Assembly (NCBI GenBank): GCA_003153505.1
Contig: PLZA01000044.1
Span: forward strand, 215,189-279,188
DNA: 64,000 nt
Source of the DNA: Candidatus Dormiibacterota bacterium
Lineage (GTDB): Bacteria; Chloroflexota; Dormibacteria; Aeolococcales; Aeolococcaceae
Direction of reading: 5' to 3'
Part shown: piece after piece, positions 1 through 9,764 of the stretch
How positions within the stretch are numbered: the first letter of the stretch is position 1
Layout: each line of letters begins with the position of its first letter
The notes under the pieces: generated by a model
Seen by the model: the letters and a program-made list of their open reading frames with translations, nothing else
What the model was told of the DNA's origin: nothing
Database searches by the model: none
Translations under genes and position numbers: made by a program

Positions 1-2
1 AC

Positions 3-197
3 GCGAACAACATACCTTTTCTTGTCACCAACGCGGATGTGGGAGCGGTCAGCGCCACGTTTTGGATCGAGACTGTCCAACGGCCGGCGCCCTACGCCGC
101 GTTTCTGCAGCTGCAATACACCCAGACGGTGCTCTTGAACTTCTTGGGCTTGAGCTGGCCTCATGTCACCGTCGCGACCCTCTTGAAGGTCACCTAA
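3..197 (+). CDS. C-terminal end of an unrecognised protein (cut by window edge)
   Basis: Frame 3 is open from the window edge to a TAA at 195-197 and encodes about 64 residues rich in aromatic and beta-branched residues (it contains FLQLQYTQTVLLNF and ends ATLLKVT). The stop lies 21 bases before the next start codon, on the same strand, so it is probably co-transcribed with the GMC oxidoreductase. I do not recognise the family; the upstream part is outside the window. The composition and alternating hydrophobic pattern suggest a beta-rich C-terminal domain, which is inference. Confidence 0.6.
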   Translation, partial: ANNIPFLVTNADVGAVSATFWIETVQRPAPYAAFLQLQYTQTVLLNFLGLSWPHVTVATLLKVT

Positions 198-218
198 GCG
201 CCGCGGAAGCACATCACT

Positions 219-1931
219 ATGGCTCATGAGGAGCGCTTCGACGTTGTCATCGTCGGTTCCGGATTCGGCGGGTCAGTGATGGCCTACCGGACGGCCGCCG
301 CCAAGCTGAGCGTCTGCCTCTTGGAACGCGGGAAGCCGTACCCACCCGGATCGTTTCCGCGCAGCCCTCGCGATATGGCGGCCAACTTCTGGGACCCCAG
401 CGAGGGGGGCCACGGTCTCTACCAGGCATGGGCTTCGCCCGGGATTGAGGCGGTTGCGTCGGCTGGTCTTGGCGGTGGATCCTTGATCTACGCGAACGTC
501 CTGATTCGCAAAGATGAGCGATGGTTTGTGCAGCCCAACCCGGTGACCGGAGCCGCGGAGGATTGGCCGGTCACGCGCACCGAGCTTGACCTTCATTACG
601 AACGAGCCGAGCAGGTCTTGGCGCCACAACGCTACCCACTGGACGTTGAGCCGTACGCGTCGACCCCAAAAACGCTCGCGTTTCGCGGCGCCGCACAGCG
701 AGCTGAGTTGGATTGGAGTCTACCGAGCTTAGCGGTCACGTTCAGCAACCCCGGGCATCCCGCAGTGCCAGGAGAGCCGATTGCGGAAGCGGAACCTAAC
801 CTCCACGGTCGTCCGCGGTATACCTGCCGCCTGGTTGGCGAGTGCGACGTTGGCTGCAATTTCGGCTCGAAGAACACCCTCGATTTCAACTACCTGACCA
901 TGGCCCAACGAGAAGGCGCTCTCCTGCGAACTCGTTGTGAAGTCCGCAGCTTCGGCCCACGCCCTGACGGAGGGTTCACCGTTTGGTATGTCGAGCATTC
1001 GCCCGAGGACGAGGGCCACAAGACCAATACCGGCGGGCTTGAGCAACGGGTGGTCACGTGTGATCGCCTCGTGCTGTCCGCGGGGACCTTCGGCAGCACG
1101 TATTTGCTCTTAAAGAACCACGCCAGCTTCCCCTTACTCAGCAAGCGGCTCGGCACGCGCCTGTCCGGGAATGGTGACCTTCTCGGCTTCATCCGCCGGC
1201 CGAAAGGCCGGGCCACAGGCGGGCGCGTACTAGGTCTTGCACCATCACTGGGGCCGGTGATCACCAGCACCATTCGCGTTGCGGATACAGTCGACGGTGG
1301 CGATGGGCCCGGCTACTACATCCAAGAAGGCGGTCTGCCCGGCTTCGCCCAGTGGGCGCTTGAAGCCGCCGATATACCCGGCGAGGCTATCCGGGCTGCG
1401 CGCTTTGCAGCGCGAGAGGTTTGGGGAGCCGTCAGGCATACTCCGAAGAGCGACCTGGGCGGCGAGATCTCGATCCTGTTGGGTGGAGGACAAGACTCCG
1501 ACGGCCTCATGATTCTCCTTGGCATGGGTCGCGACACCCCGAACGGCGTGATGTCGCTTCGCGGTAAATGGTTGGAGTTGGCATCGGATGTATCCCAATC
1601 CAAGACTTACTTTGATCGAGTGAAGGCAACCATGGCTCGGTTGGCCCATGAGCTCGACGCCGAGTTCGAGATCAATCCGCTTTGGTACCTGCGTAAGGTG
1701 ATCACCGTCCACGGGCTTGGCGGCTGCCCCATGGGCCGAAATCCGGACGAGGGCGTCGTCGACTCTCATGGGCAGGTCTTCAATTACCCGGGCCTCTTCA
1801 TTGCCGACGGATCTGTCATGCCTGGGCCGGTGGGACCCAATCCGTCTCTGACCATTGCGGCCCTAAGTGACAGGTTTGCGGACGCTCTCATTGATCAGGC
1901 TACGCATGAGGCCAGTTGTGTGAGCCGCTGA
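219..1931 (+). CDS. GMC-type flavin oxidoreductase, cholesterol oxidase-like
   Basis: This 570-residue protein has the order expected of a GMC oxidoreductase. An N-terminal Rossmann FAD loop (GSGFGGSVMAYRTA, residues about 13-26) is followed by the flavin-proximal GLGGGSLIYANVLIR motif (about 83-97), a CRLVGECDVGCNFGSKNTLD segment, a VLSAGTFGSTYLLL motif, and a C-terminal block GLGGCPMGRN...GLFIADGSVMPGPVGPNPSLTIAAL with the catalytic-region Asn. These blocks are typical of the cholesterol oxidase/ChoD-like branch, which oxidises 3-beta-hydroxysteroids using FAD. Length is normal and no break is seen. There is no obvious Tat or Sec signal, so it is probably cytosolic. The substrate is not certain, since the branch also contains other sterol or alcohol oxidases. 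Confidence 0.85.
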   Translation: MAHEERFDVVIVGSGFGGSVMAYRTAAAKLSVCLLERGKPYPPGSFPRSPRDMAANFWDPSEGGHGLYQAWASPGIEAVASAGLGGGSLIYANVLIRKDERWFVQPNPVTGAAEDWPVTRTELDLHYERAEQVLAPQRYPLDVEPYASTPKTLAFRGAAQRAELDWSLPSLAVTFSNPGHPAVPGEPIAEAEPNLHGRPRYTCRLVGECDVGCNFGSKNTLDFNYLTMAQREGALLRTRCEVRSFGPRPDGGFTVWYVEHSPEDEGHKTNTGGLEQRVVTCDRLVLSAGTFGSTYLLLKNHASFPLLSKRLGTRLSGNGDLLGFIRRPKGRATGGRVLGLAPSLGPVITSTIRVADTVDGGDGPGYYIQEGGLPGFAQWALEAADIPGEAIRAARFAAREVWGAVRHTPKSDLGGEISILLGGGQDSDGLMILLGMGRDTPNGVMSLRGKWLELASDVSQSKTYFDRVKATMARLAHELDAEFEINPLWYLRKVITVHGLGGCPMGRNPDEGVVDSHGQVFNYPGLFIADGSVMPGPVGPNPSLTIAALSDRFADALIDQATHEASCVSR

Positions 1932-2026
1932 CCCCAAAGACGCACTGCCAGTTTAATTGGTCGGGTACCGACGGACATCAGCGAGGAGCTCATCCGTCTA
2001 GGGAGGCCTTGTCACGAGGTGCAGCG

Positions 2027-2593
2027 ATGGAGATTGAAACGCCGTTCGACGATCAGGACAGGCAACGGCTTAGGCGAGCGATGGGTGGGGACCGCGATTA
2101 CGACGATCTCGCCCAGCTGATCGCGCTAGCCGGAGCCCGGGAAGCGATTGATCAGGCGACTGGACGATTCGTGCCGTCTACGATCGCGGAAGAGCGCTCC
2201 TACCGGATCTTTTGCTTACTTCGTGAGGGGCTGTCGCTCGCAGACGCTTATGCCTTGATCGCCGGCATATTCCAGACGGAGCCGGCAACGGCTAAACGTT
2301 ACGTCGATAGTGCTATGGCCCGGTTTCGAGTGGAACTCGACGAGGCGATGGACGCAGCGATCCGGGCCGCGTTTGCTGACGACGCCGCGGGGACTGAATT
2401 CATGGATTCCCTCTGGTGGGTCCGCGTCCCGGATTCGCTGATCGGACGAGTGCGCCAGATCGTCCACGATGCGGGTCAGCCAGAGATCGCATCGGCGCGA
2501 AAGGGCAACGTATGGAAGTTCGCGGACGAGAGCTACCAGGCGGTCCGGGCTGCGGTCGCGCTGACGGTACGGCCCCTGCCGAAGAAGAGATGA
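2027..2593 (+). CDS. Small soluble hypothetical protein, first gene of a coupled operon
   Basis: The open frame reaches back to 1916, but the first ATG with a GAGGT-like ribosome site just upstream is at 2027, giving 188 residues (MEIETPFDDQDRQ...). The protein is helical and highly charged, with a segment TIAEERSYRIFCLLREGLS and an aromatic-basic tail (GNVWKFADESYQAVRAAVAL). The tail looks like a small winged or DNA-binding fold, but I cannot assign a family. Its TGA overlaps the ATG of the next gene (ATGA at 2590-2593), which implies translational coupling. It heads the chain that ends in a nuclease, so a regulatory or sensor role is possible; that is inference. Confidence 0.6.
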   Translation: MEIETPFDDQDRQRLRRAMGGDRDYDDLAQLIALAGAREAIDQATGRFVPSTIAEERSYRIFCLLREGLSLADAYALIAGIFQTEPATAKRYVDSAMARFRVELDEAMDAAIRAAFADDAAGTEFMDSLWWVRVPDSLIGRVRQIVHDAGQPEIASARKGNVWKFADESYQAVRAAVALTVRPLPKKR

Positions 2594-2991
2594 TTGCCGC
2601 CGAATCCCTGAGCTCCCAGATTGACGACGTTTTCAGCCTGTTAGGCGTGCTCCTCGTGTTCATCATCGCTTTCTACTCATACCTTCTGACACAGATCGAG
2701 GCGTTGATAGCGAAGCCACGACCGGTGGTGGATGCAGAGCGAACGCAGCTGATCGCGAAGGTCGCTGCGAGCAAGAGACTGCTTGCGGGGCTCGGCGTCG
2801 GCACCATGGCGATCTTGTTGTTGCTTGCGCCGCTCTCGTACCAGGTCATTCGGGATTTACTCTCCGGGCCCAGTGGCTTTCCAACAAGCGAGGTCGGGCT
2901 GCTGCTAGTTGACGTCTTTCTAGTCGTCGTTGTTGTCGCTATCCGATGCTTGTGGTCACGGGCGCGACGTCGCGCCGCCGAGCTGCGATGA
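2590..2991 (+). CDS. Small membrane protein with three predicted helices
   Basis: The ATG at 2590 shares ATGA with the stop of the preceding gene and gives a 133-residue product. Three hydrophobic stretches are visible: VFSLLGVLLVFIIAFYSYLL near the N-terminus, LGVGTMAILLLLAPLSYQVI in the middle, and VGLLLVDVFLVVVVVAIRCL before a basic tail RARRRAAELR. A charged cytosolic loop (RPVVDAERTQLIAKVAASKR) separates helices one and two. An upstream in-frame start at 2416 would overlap the previous gene heavily and is unlikely. The stop overlaps another ATG (2988). Membrane partners next to nucleases are common in phage-defence pairs, but the function here is unknown. Confidence 0.65.
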   Translation: MIAAESLSSQIDDVFSLLGVLLVFIIAFYSYLLTQIEALIAKPRPVVDAERTQLIAKVAASKRLLAGLGVGTMAILLLLAPLSYQVIRDLLSGPSGFPTSEVGLLLVDVFLVVVVVAIRCLWSRARRRAAELR

Positions 2992-3110
2992 AGACTTACG
3001 GGGAGCAAATCGTGAGTCGTTGCGACGGTTGCCCTCAGGTGACTGGCGCCTGCAGGGTCGGATTGCTGGGAATGGAGTCTGGCCTGCCTGACACAGCGTT
3101 GTCTCTATGA
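2988..3110 (+). CDS. 40-residue Cys-containing small protein bridging two genes
   Basis: A 40-codon frame starts at ATG 2988 (ATGA overlap with the membrane gene) and stops at TGA 3108-3110, itself overlapping the ATG of the nuclease gene at 3107. The product begins MKTYGEQIVSRCDGCPQVTG and contains three cysteines (12, 15 and 22) in a CxxC-x6-C arrangement. No family is recognised. The exact double ATGA overlap is the main argument that it is translated; otherwise the 115-base gap would break an otherwise perfectly coupled operon. It might also simply be a coupling leader for the nuclease gene. Confidence 0.45.
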   Translation: MKTYGEQIVSRCDGCPQVTGACRVGLLGMESGLPDTALSL

Positions 3111-4999
3111 CAACGAGCAGCGCCGCGACCGCCGCTGAAATGTGGGAATTCCTGGAAAAGAAGGGCGGTCTGCAACCGACTGACTATGATCAACGCCTTG
3201 TCAGGCAAGTTGCCGACAGTTTAGGGCTGCGCGCTAATCGCGCTCTCGGCACCGAGCTGCGGACGACAAACATTGGAATCGAAGCGTTCGTGAAGGCATT
3301 CTTCGAAGCAGTTCAGCCACTCGTCGTAATGTGGTCGGACTTATTAGCGTTCTTCGAGGCCGCCGCCGCACGGTCAACCGACAACAACCTGCGGGTAAGA
3401 TACTCCTTTGACACGGCTGACCATGTAAGTGCCTCATTCGATCTGGAAGCCTTCCGAGAATCTCTTAGAGTGGCGGAAAAGCTGAGCGCGCGGTTTTGGT
3501 TCAGTACAGGATCCGGCCAATCATTTTGGAACATCTCCGAGGTCTTTCGGCTTCCAGGAGTTGGATTTGTTCACCAGCCCACAGCGCCGGCAGTAGTGGT
3601 CGAGTTCAACAACGCCTGTAAGCAAGGCGCCTGGCCGACACGGTTGCCTCCCGAGCCCAAGGCACAGAATGCGACGCTCGAGAGGCTTCTGGGGGAGACG
3701 TGGGCTCTGGCCGGGGTATTCCTCGATGGCCTCAGGCGTGTCTCTGGCAACCACGACATGCTCATGACTATGCGGGGTAACGAGAGCGTCTTTGCCGGAC
3801 TCACGATTGACCTGCTGCGTCAAGTCGAAAGCGACTTTTGGCTCCCTACCCTGGTCGCCACAGCATCGCAGCGAATCGCCGAGGCCGACGCAATTGAACA
3901 GTCGCAAATGGCGAGCCGGCTCGACCAGATCCTTGCCGTCTACCGAAACCAGGATGCGAATAGGCACGTGGTCCGTGACCGACTGCTGGACTTCCTTCGG
4001 CTCCCGATCTGGACGCACCGCTACGAGTTGTACTCGAACTGGGTCTGCACAAGGGTCGTGTCCTCGCTTCAAGACCGCGTGCCTATACTGCACAGCGCGG
4101 CGGGTCAGATTCTTTTCCTGTTCTCAGGGACTCACGTTGCGACGTTCGATGGATTCACTCCCAGACTTCACCTTTGGACCGAACTTCGATCCCCGCTCGC
4201 TGACCCTGTCGGCAAGGGACGCCGACGCAGTATCCAACCTGATATCACGCTCGTGGAAGATCCGATCACCGCGCTGCGGGTGCCCTTAGCTGTCGAATGC
4301 AAACAGTACCGAAAGGCTGACAACCGGAAGTTCGCCGAAGCCGTCACCGACTATGCTCGCGGACACCCATCGGGAACGGTCATTCTTGTCAACTATAGCC
4401 CGGTGCGCGAAGAAGCCGTTTATCAACGCGTGGACAGCGACCTCCGCGGACGAATCCGCACGATCGGCGATCTCAACCCCGCTCACCTAGAGCAGCTCGA
4501 TGCGTTCCGCACCGCCGTCCGGCACGCGCTCGGTATCGAGGATCCCCAACCAGCCGAATCGGCGGCTGACGGAGCCGCGCAGTCGGAAGGACGCGAGGAT
4601 TTTGCAGCCGTTGGGACTATCGAACTGCGCTGGGGAGCGGTACCCACCGACCTCGACCTGCACCTAGTCGTGCCTTCGATGAGTGGTCGCGATGAGGTGT
4701 CTTGGCAGTCGAAAGGAGAAGGGAAAGATCCTCCCTACTGTCAGCTCGACAGAGATGTCACCACCGGATATGGACCGGAAAGAATCAGGATCTTTCGCTG
4801 GCTTCCGGGTACGTACGAGGTCATCGTCCGGGGCTACTCCGAGGATGCGCCATTGCGAGAAAGCGCTGCGAGGATATTGGTGGCAACGGCTTCGCAGACG
4901 CGCGAATTCGAATGTCCCACGGATCTTGATGGCCAAGTTTGGAACGTATGCACGATCGACGGCGCAACCGGCGACATACTCGAGCTACCCGCACCCTGA
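3107..4999 (+). CDS. PD-(D/E)XK nuclease-like protein with C-terminal YfaP/DUF2135-like domain
   Basis: The 630-residue protein has a helical N-terminal half (residues 1-350) without recognised motifs. A nuclease-like core follows: QPD (D379) and ECK (E397, K399) on adjacent strands, then a conserved-looking GTVILVNYSP strand, the pattern of PD-(D/E)XK phosphodiesterases. From about residue 505 there is a separate beta-rich domain with TDLDLHLVVP, LDRDVTTGYGPERIRI and PGTYEVIVRGYS, which resembles the YfaP/DUF2135 fold. No signal peptide is seen. It starts with ATGA coupling to the small peptide upstream and is the last gene of the chain. A restriction or anti-phage role is inferred from the fold and context only; an intact IS sits just downstream. 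Confidence 0.65.
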   Translation: MTTSSAATAAEMWEFLEKKGGLQPTDYDQRLVRQVADSLGLRANRALGTELRTTNIGIEAFVKAFFEAVQPLVVMWSDLLAFFEAAAARSTDNNLRVRYSFDTADHVSASFDLEAFRESLRVAEKLSARFWFSTGSGQSFWNISEVFRLPGVGFVHQPTAPAVVVEFNNACKQGAWPTRLPPEPKAQNATLERLLGETWALAGVFLDGLRRVSGNHDMLMTMRGNESVFAGLTIDLLRQVESDFWLPTLVATASQRIAEADAIEQSQMASRLDQILAVYRNQDANRHVVRDRLLDFLRLPIWTHRYELYSNWVCTRVVSSLQDRVPILHSAAGQILFLFSGTHVATFDGFTPRLHLWTELRSPLADPVGKGRRRSIQPDITLVEDPITALRVPLAVECKQYRKADNRKFAEAVTDYARGHPSGTVILVNYSPVREEAVYQRVDSDLRGRIRTIGDLNPAHLEQLDAFRTAVRHALGIEDPQPAESAADGAAQSEGREDFAAVGTIELRWGAVPTDLDLHLVVPSMSGRDEVSWQSKGEGKDPPYCQLDRDVTTGYGPERIRIFRWLPGTYEVIVRGYSEDAPLRESAARILVATASQTREFECPTDLDGQVWNVCTIDGATGDILELPAP

Positions 5000-5011
5000 G
5001 ACGGGCTCAGC

Positions 5012-5037
5012 GCCCTTCCGGTCGCTGATCGAAGGGC
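5012..5037 (+). terminator. Possible terminator hairpin after the nuclease operon
   Basis: GCCCTTC (5012-5018) and GAAGGGC (5031-5037) form a perfect 7-bp stem with a 12-base loop, 13 bases after the nuclease stop codon. There is no T-tract, so an intrinsic terminator function is uncertain. Confidence 0.3.
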
Positions 5038-5134
5038 CCGCACCAGCACAACAACGGCGCCAACAGGCCGCTTAGGTCGTAGTCGGAGGCGGATCGGTCA
5101 GATTGAACCGCCCCGGGTTTCATAGAGACTCGCG

Positions 5135-6345
<1,211 letters not shown>

Positions 6346-6549
6346 TGCTTGCTCCTTCTAGCGTGAAAGAGTCTCCAGGATTCCTGGGGCGGTTCAGATA
6401 GTCGTCCAGGGGTCAGCCAACGCCCTGCCGATGAAACTCGGGCGAACAGATTGCAAACCGCCGCGCCTTGGCGCATGATGCCGACGCGGCGGCGCCGTCA
6501 TCAAGATCGAGGGTACTGCTCACCGTCGCCTCTATAGGGAGGAATGGCA

Positions 6550-7683
6550 ATGCCGGGCTTGGCGTACCTCTTCGGTGTTGGCGTCCTGGTGGTTGCTGTC
6601 GTAGTCACATTTGTGGTGACAGGCGGCAAACCTTGGACGGTCATCGACGGCGCAGATGGCCGGCCGAGCACGTCGAAGTTCCAATGGACCATCTGGACCG
6701 CCGTCGTCTTGTTCTCCTACAGCGCGATCTATTTCGCTCGTGCACGAAACGGCTTCTGGGACGCTCTCCCTGATGTGCCGCCCAATATCCTCATCGTCAT
6801 GGGCTTCAGTACGACGACGATGGTCGTCGCCAAGGGGATCACAACCCAGTACGTCGCCAACGGACGTGTGGTGAAGCCGGCGGGCAACCAGGGAGGGTTG
6901 TTGTCGGACGACACCGGACAGTCGGATCTGAGCAAGGTCCAACTGGTCATGTGGACACTGCTCGCGATTGGCATCTACCTGGCCATAGTTGTCAAACAGG
7001 TATCGGCGGTGGCAGCAGGGTCGAGCGTTCAGGGCAGCAACGTGGGGCTGCCGGACATTGATGCATCACTCATGGTCCTGATGGGTCTCGCCCACGGTGG
7101 CTATCTCGGGAAGAAATTGGTGACTGCTACTCAGCCGGCCCCGACGAGTGTGTCTCCGCCCCGGGCTGCAGCGGGTCAGGTGATCACCGTCGCTGGCTCG
7201 GGCTTCGGCGCTCTCCAAGGTACGAGCGTTCTCACGCTCAACGACAACCCCGTGAACGTCTCCGCCTGGTCCGACACGAAGATCGTCTTCGCGCTTCCAA
7301 GACGACTTCCGGACGGCACCGTTGTCGTAGCGGGCATAACGCTGCAAATTGGGCTGTTAGTCAATGGTCAGCCGGCCGGGCAATTGCTCCCGTTGCCCAT
7401 ATCCATCCCGGCCAACGTGACTGGTGTGAACCCTGGGTCGGCGGCCGTGGGCGATCCAGTGACAGTCACGGGAAGCCGATTCGACAATCAGCAGACCGAT
7501 AGCGGAGTGACTTTCGACGGCATTCATGTACCCGTGGTTTCCTGGAGCGATTCCTCGATCGTTGTGGTTGTGCCGGCGCAACTCTTGGACGGCAGCGCTA
7601 TGACGTCTGGTCGCCAAGTGACCGTGGGTGTTGATGTGCATGGCCAACCGGGGGTGGGCACTTGGCCCTTTGCGGTCATTTAG
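6550..7683 (+). CDS. Membrane protein with IPT/TIG-like repeats
   Basis: Two in-frame ATGs occur at 6544 and 6550. A GGGAGG ribosome site at 6537-6542 lies only 1 base from the first and 7 bases from the second, so 6550 is the likely start (377 residues). The N-terminal half holds about four hydrophobic helices (YLFGVGVLVVAVVVTFVV; FQWTIWTAVVLFSYSAIYFA; VQLVMWTLLAIGIYLAIVV; a weaker one near SLMVLMGLAHGGYLG). The C-terminal half has two IPT/TIG-like immunoglobulin folds, each with the pattern PxxAxxGxxxTVxGxxF and SWSDxxIVVxVP (about residues 200-285 and 295-375). The likely topology is membrane-anchored with exposed Ig-like domains. The partner or ligand is unknown. Confidence 0.75.
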   Translation: MPGLAYLFGVGVLVVAVVVTFVVTGGKPWTVIDGADGRPSTSKFQWTIWTAVVLFSYSAIYFARARNGFWDALPDVPPNILIVMGFSTTTMVVAKGITTQYVANGRVVKPAGNQGGLLSDDTGQSDLSKVQLVMWTLLAIGIYLAIVVKQVSAVAAGSSVQGSNVGLPDIDASLMVLMGLAHGGYLGKKLVTATQPAPTSVSPPRAAAGQVITVAGSGFGALQGTSVLTLNDNPVNVSAWSDTKIVFALPRRLPDGTVVVAGITLQIGLLVNGQPAGQLLPLPISIPANVTGVNPGSAAVGDPVTVTGSRFDNQQTDSGVTFDGIHVPVVSWSDSSIVVVVPAQLLDGSAMTSGRQVTVGVDVHGQPGVGTWPFAVI

Positions 7684-7764
7684 TCCGAAACTTGCGGGTT
7701 CACCGTTCGCATATCAATCACGCAACCTGGCCGCTCAACAGGGGGGTCGCAGGGCCGCGTGGTG

Positions 7765-9006
7765 TTAGCCAGACGCGGGAGACCTCACGAGGTTGAGGTC
7801 GTTGTTCTGTCGGGTGTCCTTGACGATCTCGACCAGGCTGATCACCTGCAGTGCAACGGTGCGGACCTGACTAATGGCCGCACTCAGCGGGTTTGCCAGA
7901 GGCGTCTGGCCGAGACAGTCAAATACCACGTTGAGCAACGGAGTGCTCAGTGACGGCTCGAGCTCGGTCGTTCTATGTGTCGCGCGCAGCGCTTCAGTGC
8001 CAGTTTGAAGGCAGCCGAGCGTGTCGAGCATCTCCTTCGCCTGTTCGAAGCCGGGAACGACGAGTCGCGCGACCGTCACTAATACATCGATCCCGAAGGT
8101 GACGACTGAGGGTCGGATGGGGAACGTCCAGTTTCCTGCGGACGCTGGGATGACGAAGTCCATCTCCTCACCGGCGGGAAGATAGGAAACGGTCGGTGCG
8201 ACCTGACGGAGAATCCACTGTCGGGCTGCGTCCGCGAGCGATTCTCCGTGAGTCTGGCCACGGTGGAGAGCGTCGGGAGCCGAGATCAGTAGGGCATAGC
8301 CCCGGTTGTCGACGATCCGGAGCGTGCCAGGCTTCGAAGCCGAACCTTCAAAACAGGCGAAGACGATTGATGGGGCGGTGACCGTCGCGCGCGCATCCAT
8401 GGGCGCGCAATGGACCGGATATGCTCTGAGGCCAATGGCTTGGGACAAAAGCCTAAACGCCGTCTTGGCTTTCGCACGAAGTGCACCAAAGTTCCACGTC
8501 CATACCTTCCACCAGGAGGTATGCATGGTTCTCACCCGGAGCACGGAGAGTCCGCGGTCGAGCTGGGAGTTGACGGGTACCCAACTCCCCCGCGAGTCAT
8601 CGTAGTAGGCCGCGAAAACCTGAGAGGCAGGCTGCGAGCTTGTGGGTTCCGAAATGGGAAGAGTCAATGTCAGCGGCTTGAGGATCGACGTGCCGGTTAC
8701 GGAGAACAGGTAGGGATTCCCAGCTGACATAGAAAACGGGATGGTCGGCGGCGGCGGCACGGGGACTCCTGCAGACGCGTCGGCCACCTCAATCGTGGCG
8801 TCTCGGGAAGTCCCCAGAGGAGGCACCAGAATCGTGGCGTCGCCGTCGGCGACGAATCCACCAACCCTGGCGGACAGGTAGGCTTGAAACGTATGCGCTT
8901 GCGGAAGGCTGGATGCTCCTAGCAGGCCTGCGGCCAGAAGGGAGGCGACGGTTAGGAGCGACAAAGCAGCCACACCCGCGCGGGACCCGTAGCCCATGCG
9001 GCTCAT
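7765..9006 (-). CDS. Secreted hypothetical protein
   Basis: The 413-residue product begins with a signal peptide (GVAALSLLTVASLLAAGLLG, about residues 12-31) followed by a likely cleavage region. The first third is beta-rich with VADGDATILVPPLGTS, and the middle contains an aromatic stretch SWWKVWTWNFGALRAK. The final part ends in a hydrophobic helix (AAISQVRTVALQVISLVEIV). I recognise no family or catalytic motif. It is convergent with the IPT protein, the stop codons being 81 bases apart. A cell-surface or extracellular role is inferred from the signal peptide. Confidence 0.65.
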   Translation of the reverse strand: MSRMGYGSRAGVAALSLLTVASLLAAGLLGASSLPQAHTFQAYLSARVGGFVADGDATILVPPLGTSRDATIEVADASAGVPVPPPPTIPFSMSAGNPYLFSVTGTSILKPLTLTLPISEPTSSQPASQVFAAYYDDSRGSWVPVNSQLDRGLSVLRVRTMHTSWWKVWTWNFGALRAKAKTAFRLLSQAIGLRAYPVHCAPMDARATVTAPSIVFACFEGSASKPGTLRIVDNRGYALLISAPDALHRGQTHGESLADAARQWILRQVAPTVSYLPAGEEMDFVIPASAGNWTFPIRPSVVTFGIDVLVTVARLVVPGFEQAKEMLDTLGCLQTGTEALRATHRTTELEPSLSTPLLNVVFDCLGQTPLANPLSAAISQVRTVALQVISLVEIVKDTRQNNDLNLVRSPASG

Positions 9007-9393
9007 CCTATGCCCCTGGTGCAGGCACGACTGGGTTCAGCACATCCGCAACCTCAGAGGTTGCTATACGAGTTGAAACTCTAACGGTTGCCTCTGTCTA
9101 CGGCCCCTGGCGCACTTCGAGTTGAATGCCGGGAACAGACCGCCCAAGGTCGACAGGACCTCGCGCCCCCCGGCCCTCGGAGACCGGGAAGGGCTTTAGC
9201 CGATGCCTGGGGTTGAGTCCGCCGACTGCTGACTTCTCCGGGCGTTGGCTCGCCCCGGTTTCACCGGCACTGGCTCAGGCGCGGCTTGGGGGGCTATGCG
9301 TGCCAGGCGTGCGAGCGCCTCGTCGAGATCCGCCCTTCCGAGGGTCAGTCCCGAGCGCACGTCACTCCGTACGAATTTCTCGTCTGCCCCTAG
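9007..9393. other. Gene-poor stretch with a truncated reverse-strand frame
   Basis: No complete gene is seen. On the minus strand, 9198-9393 is open and protein-like (KFVRSDVRSGLTLG followed by RADLDEALARLARIAP), and it is cut exactly where the IS3-type remnant starts at 9394. It may be the tail of a gene disrupted by that insertion. Confidence 0.35.
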
Positions 9394-9459
9394 TGTGCCC
9401 CGGGTTTCGTGGAGTCGGATTATTGGACTGCCATGGTGCTGTTCCACGAGGAGGACAGC

Positions 9460-9764
9460 ATGGGACGAAGAGGTATCCGGCGGAGTTTCGGCAGCGTGTC
9501 CTCGAGCTGATTGCGTCAGGCCGACGGGTCGCCGATGTGGCCCGCGATCTTGGTATCAGCGATCAAACCGTGTACGACTGGCGGCACCAGGATCGCGCTG
9601 ATCGGGGCATTGAGCCCGGCCTCACTTCAGCCGAGCGCGTAGAGCTGGTGGCGGCGCGTCGCCGGATTCGAGAGTTGGAGACTGAGCTGGCCATCCACCG
9701 CGCCGCGGCTGAGTTGCTGAAGGGGACCACAAGCCCAAAAGCAGGTTCGCGGCAGTCGAGGTGA
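9460..9764 (+). pseudogene. Frameshifted IS3-family orfA
   Basis: An ATG at 9460 follows a good GAGGAGG site (9448-9454, spacing 5) but leads into the wrong frame. The OrfA sequence (TKRYPAEFRQRVLELIASGR, an HTH VADVARDLGISDQTVYDW, then a coiled coil) is in the +1 frame. One G missing from the run at 9462-9464 would explain this, because ATG-GGG-ACG-AAG would restore MGTKRYPAEF. The rest of the frame is open to 9764. The start is therefore broken, or less likely used with recoding. Confidence 0.7.
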
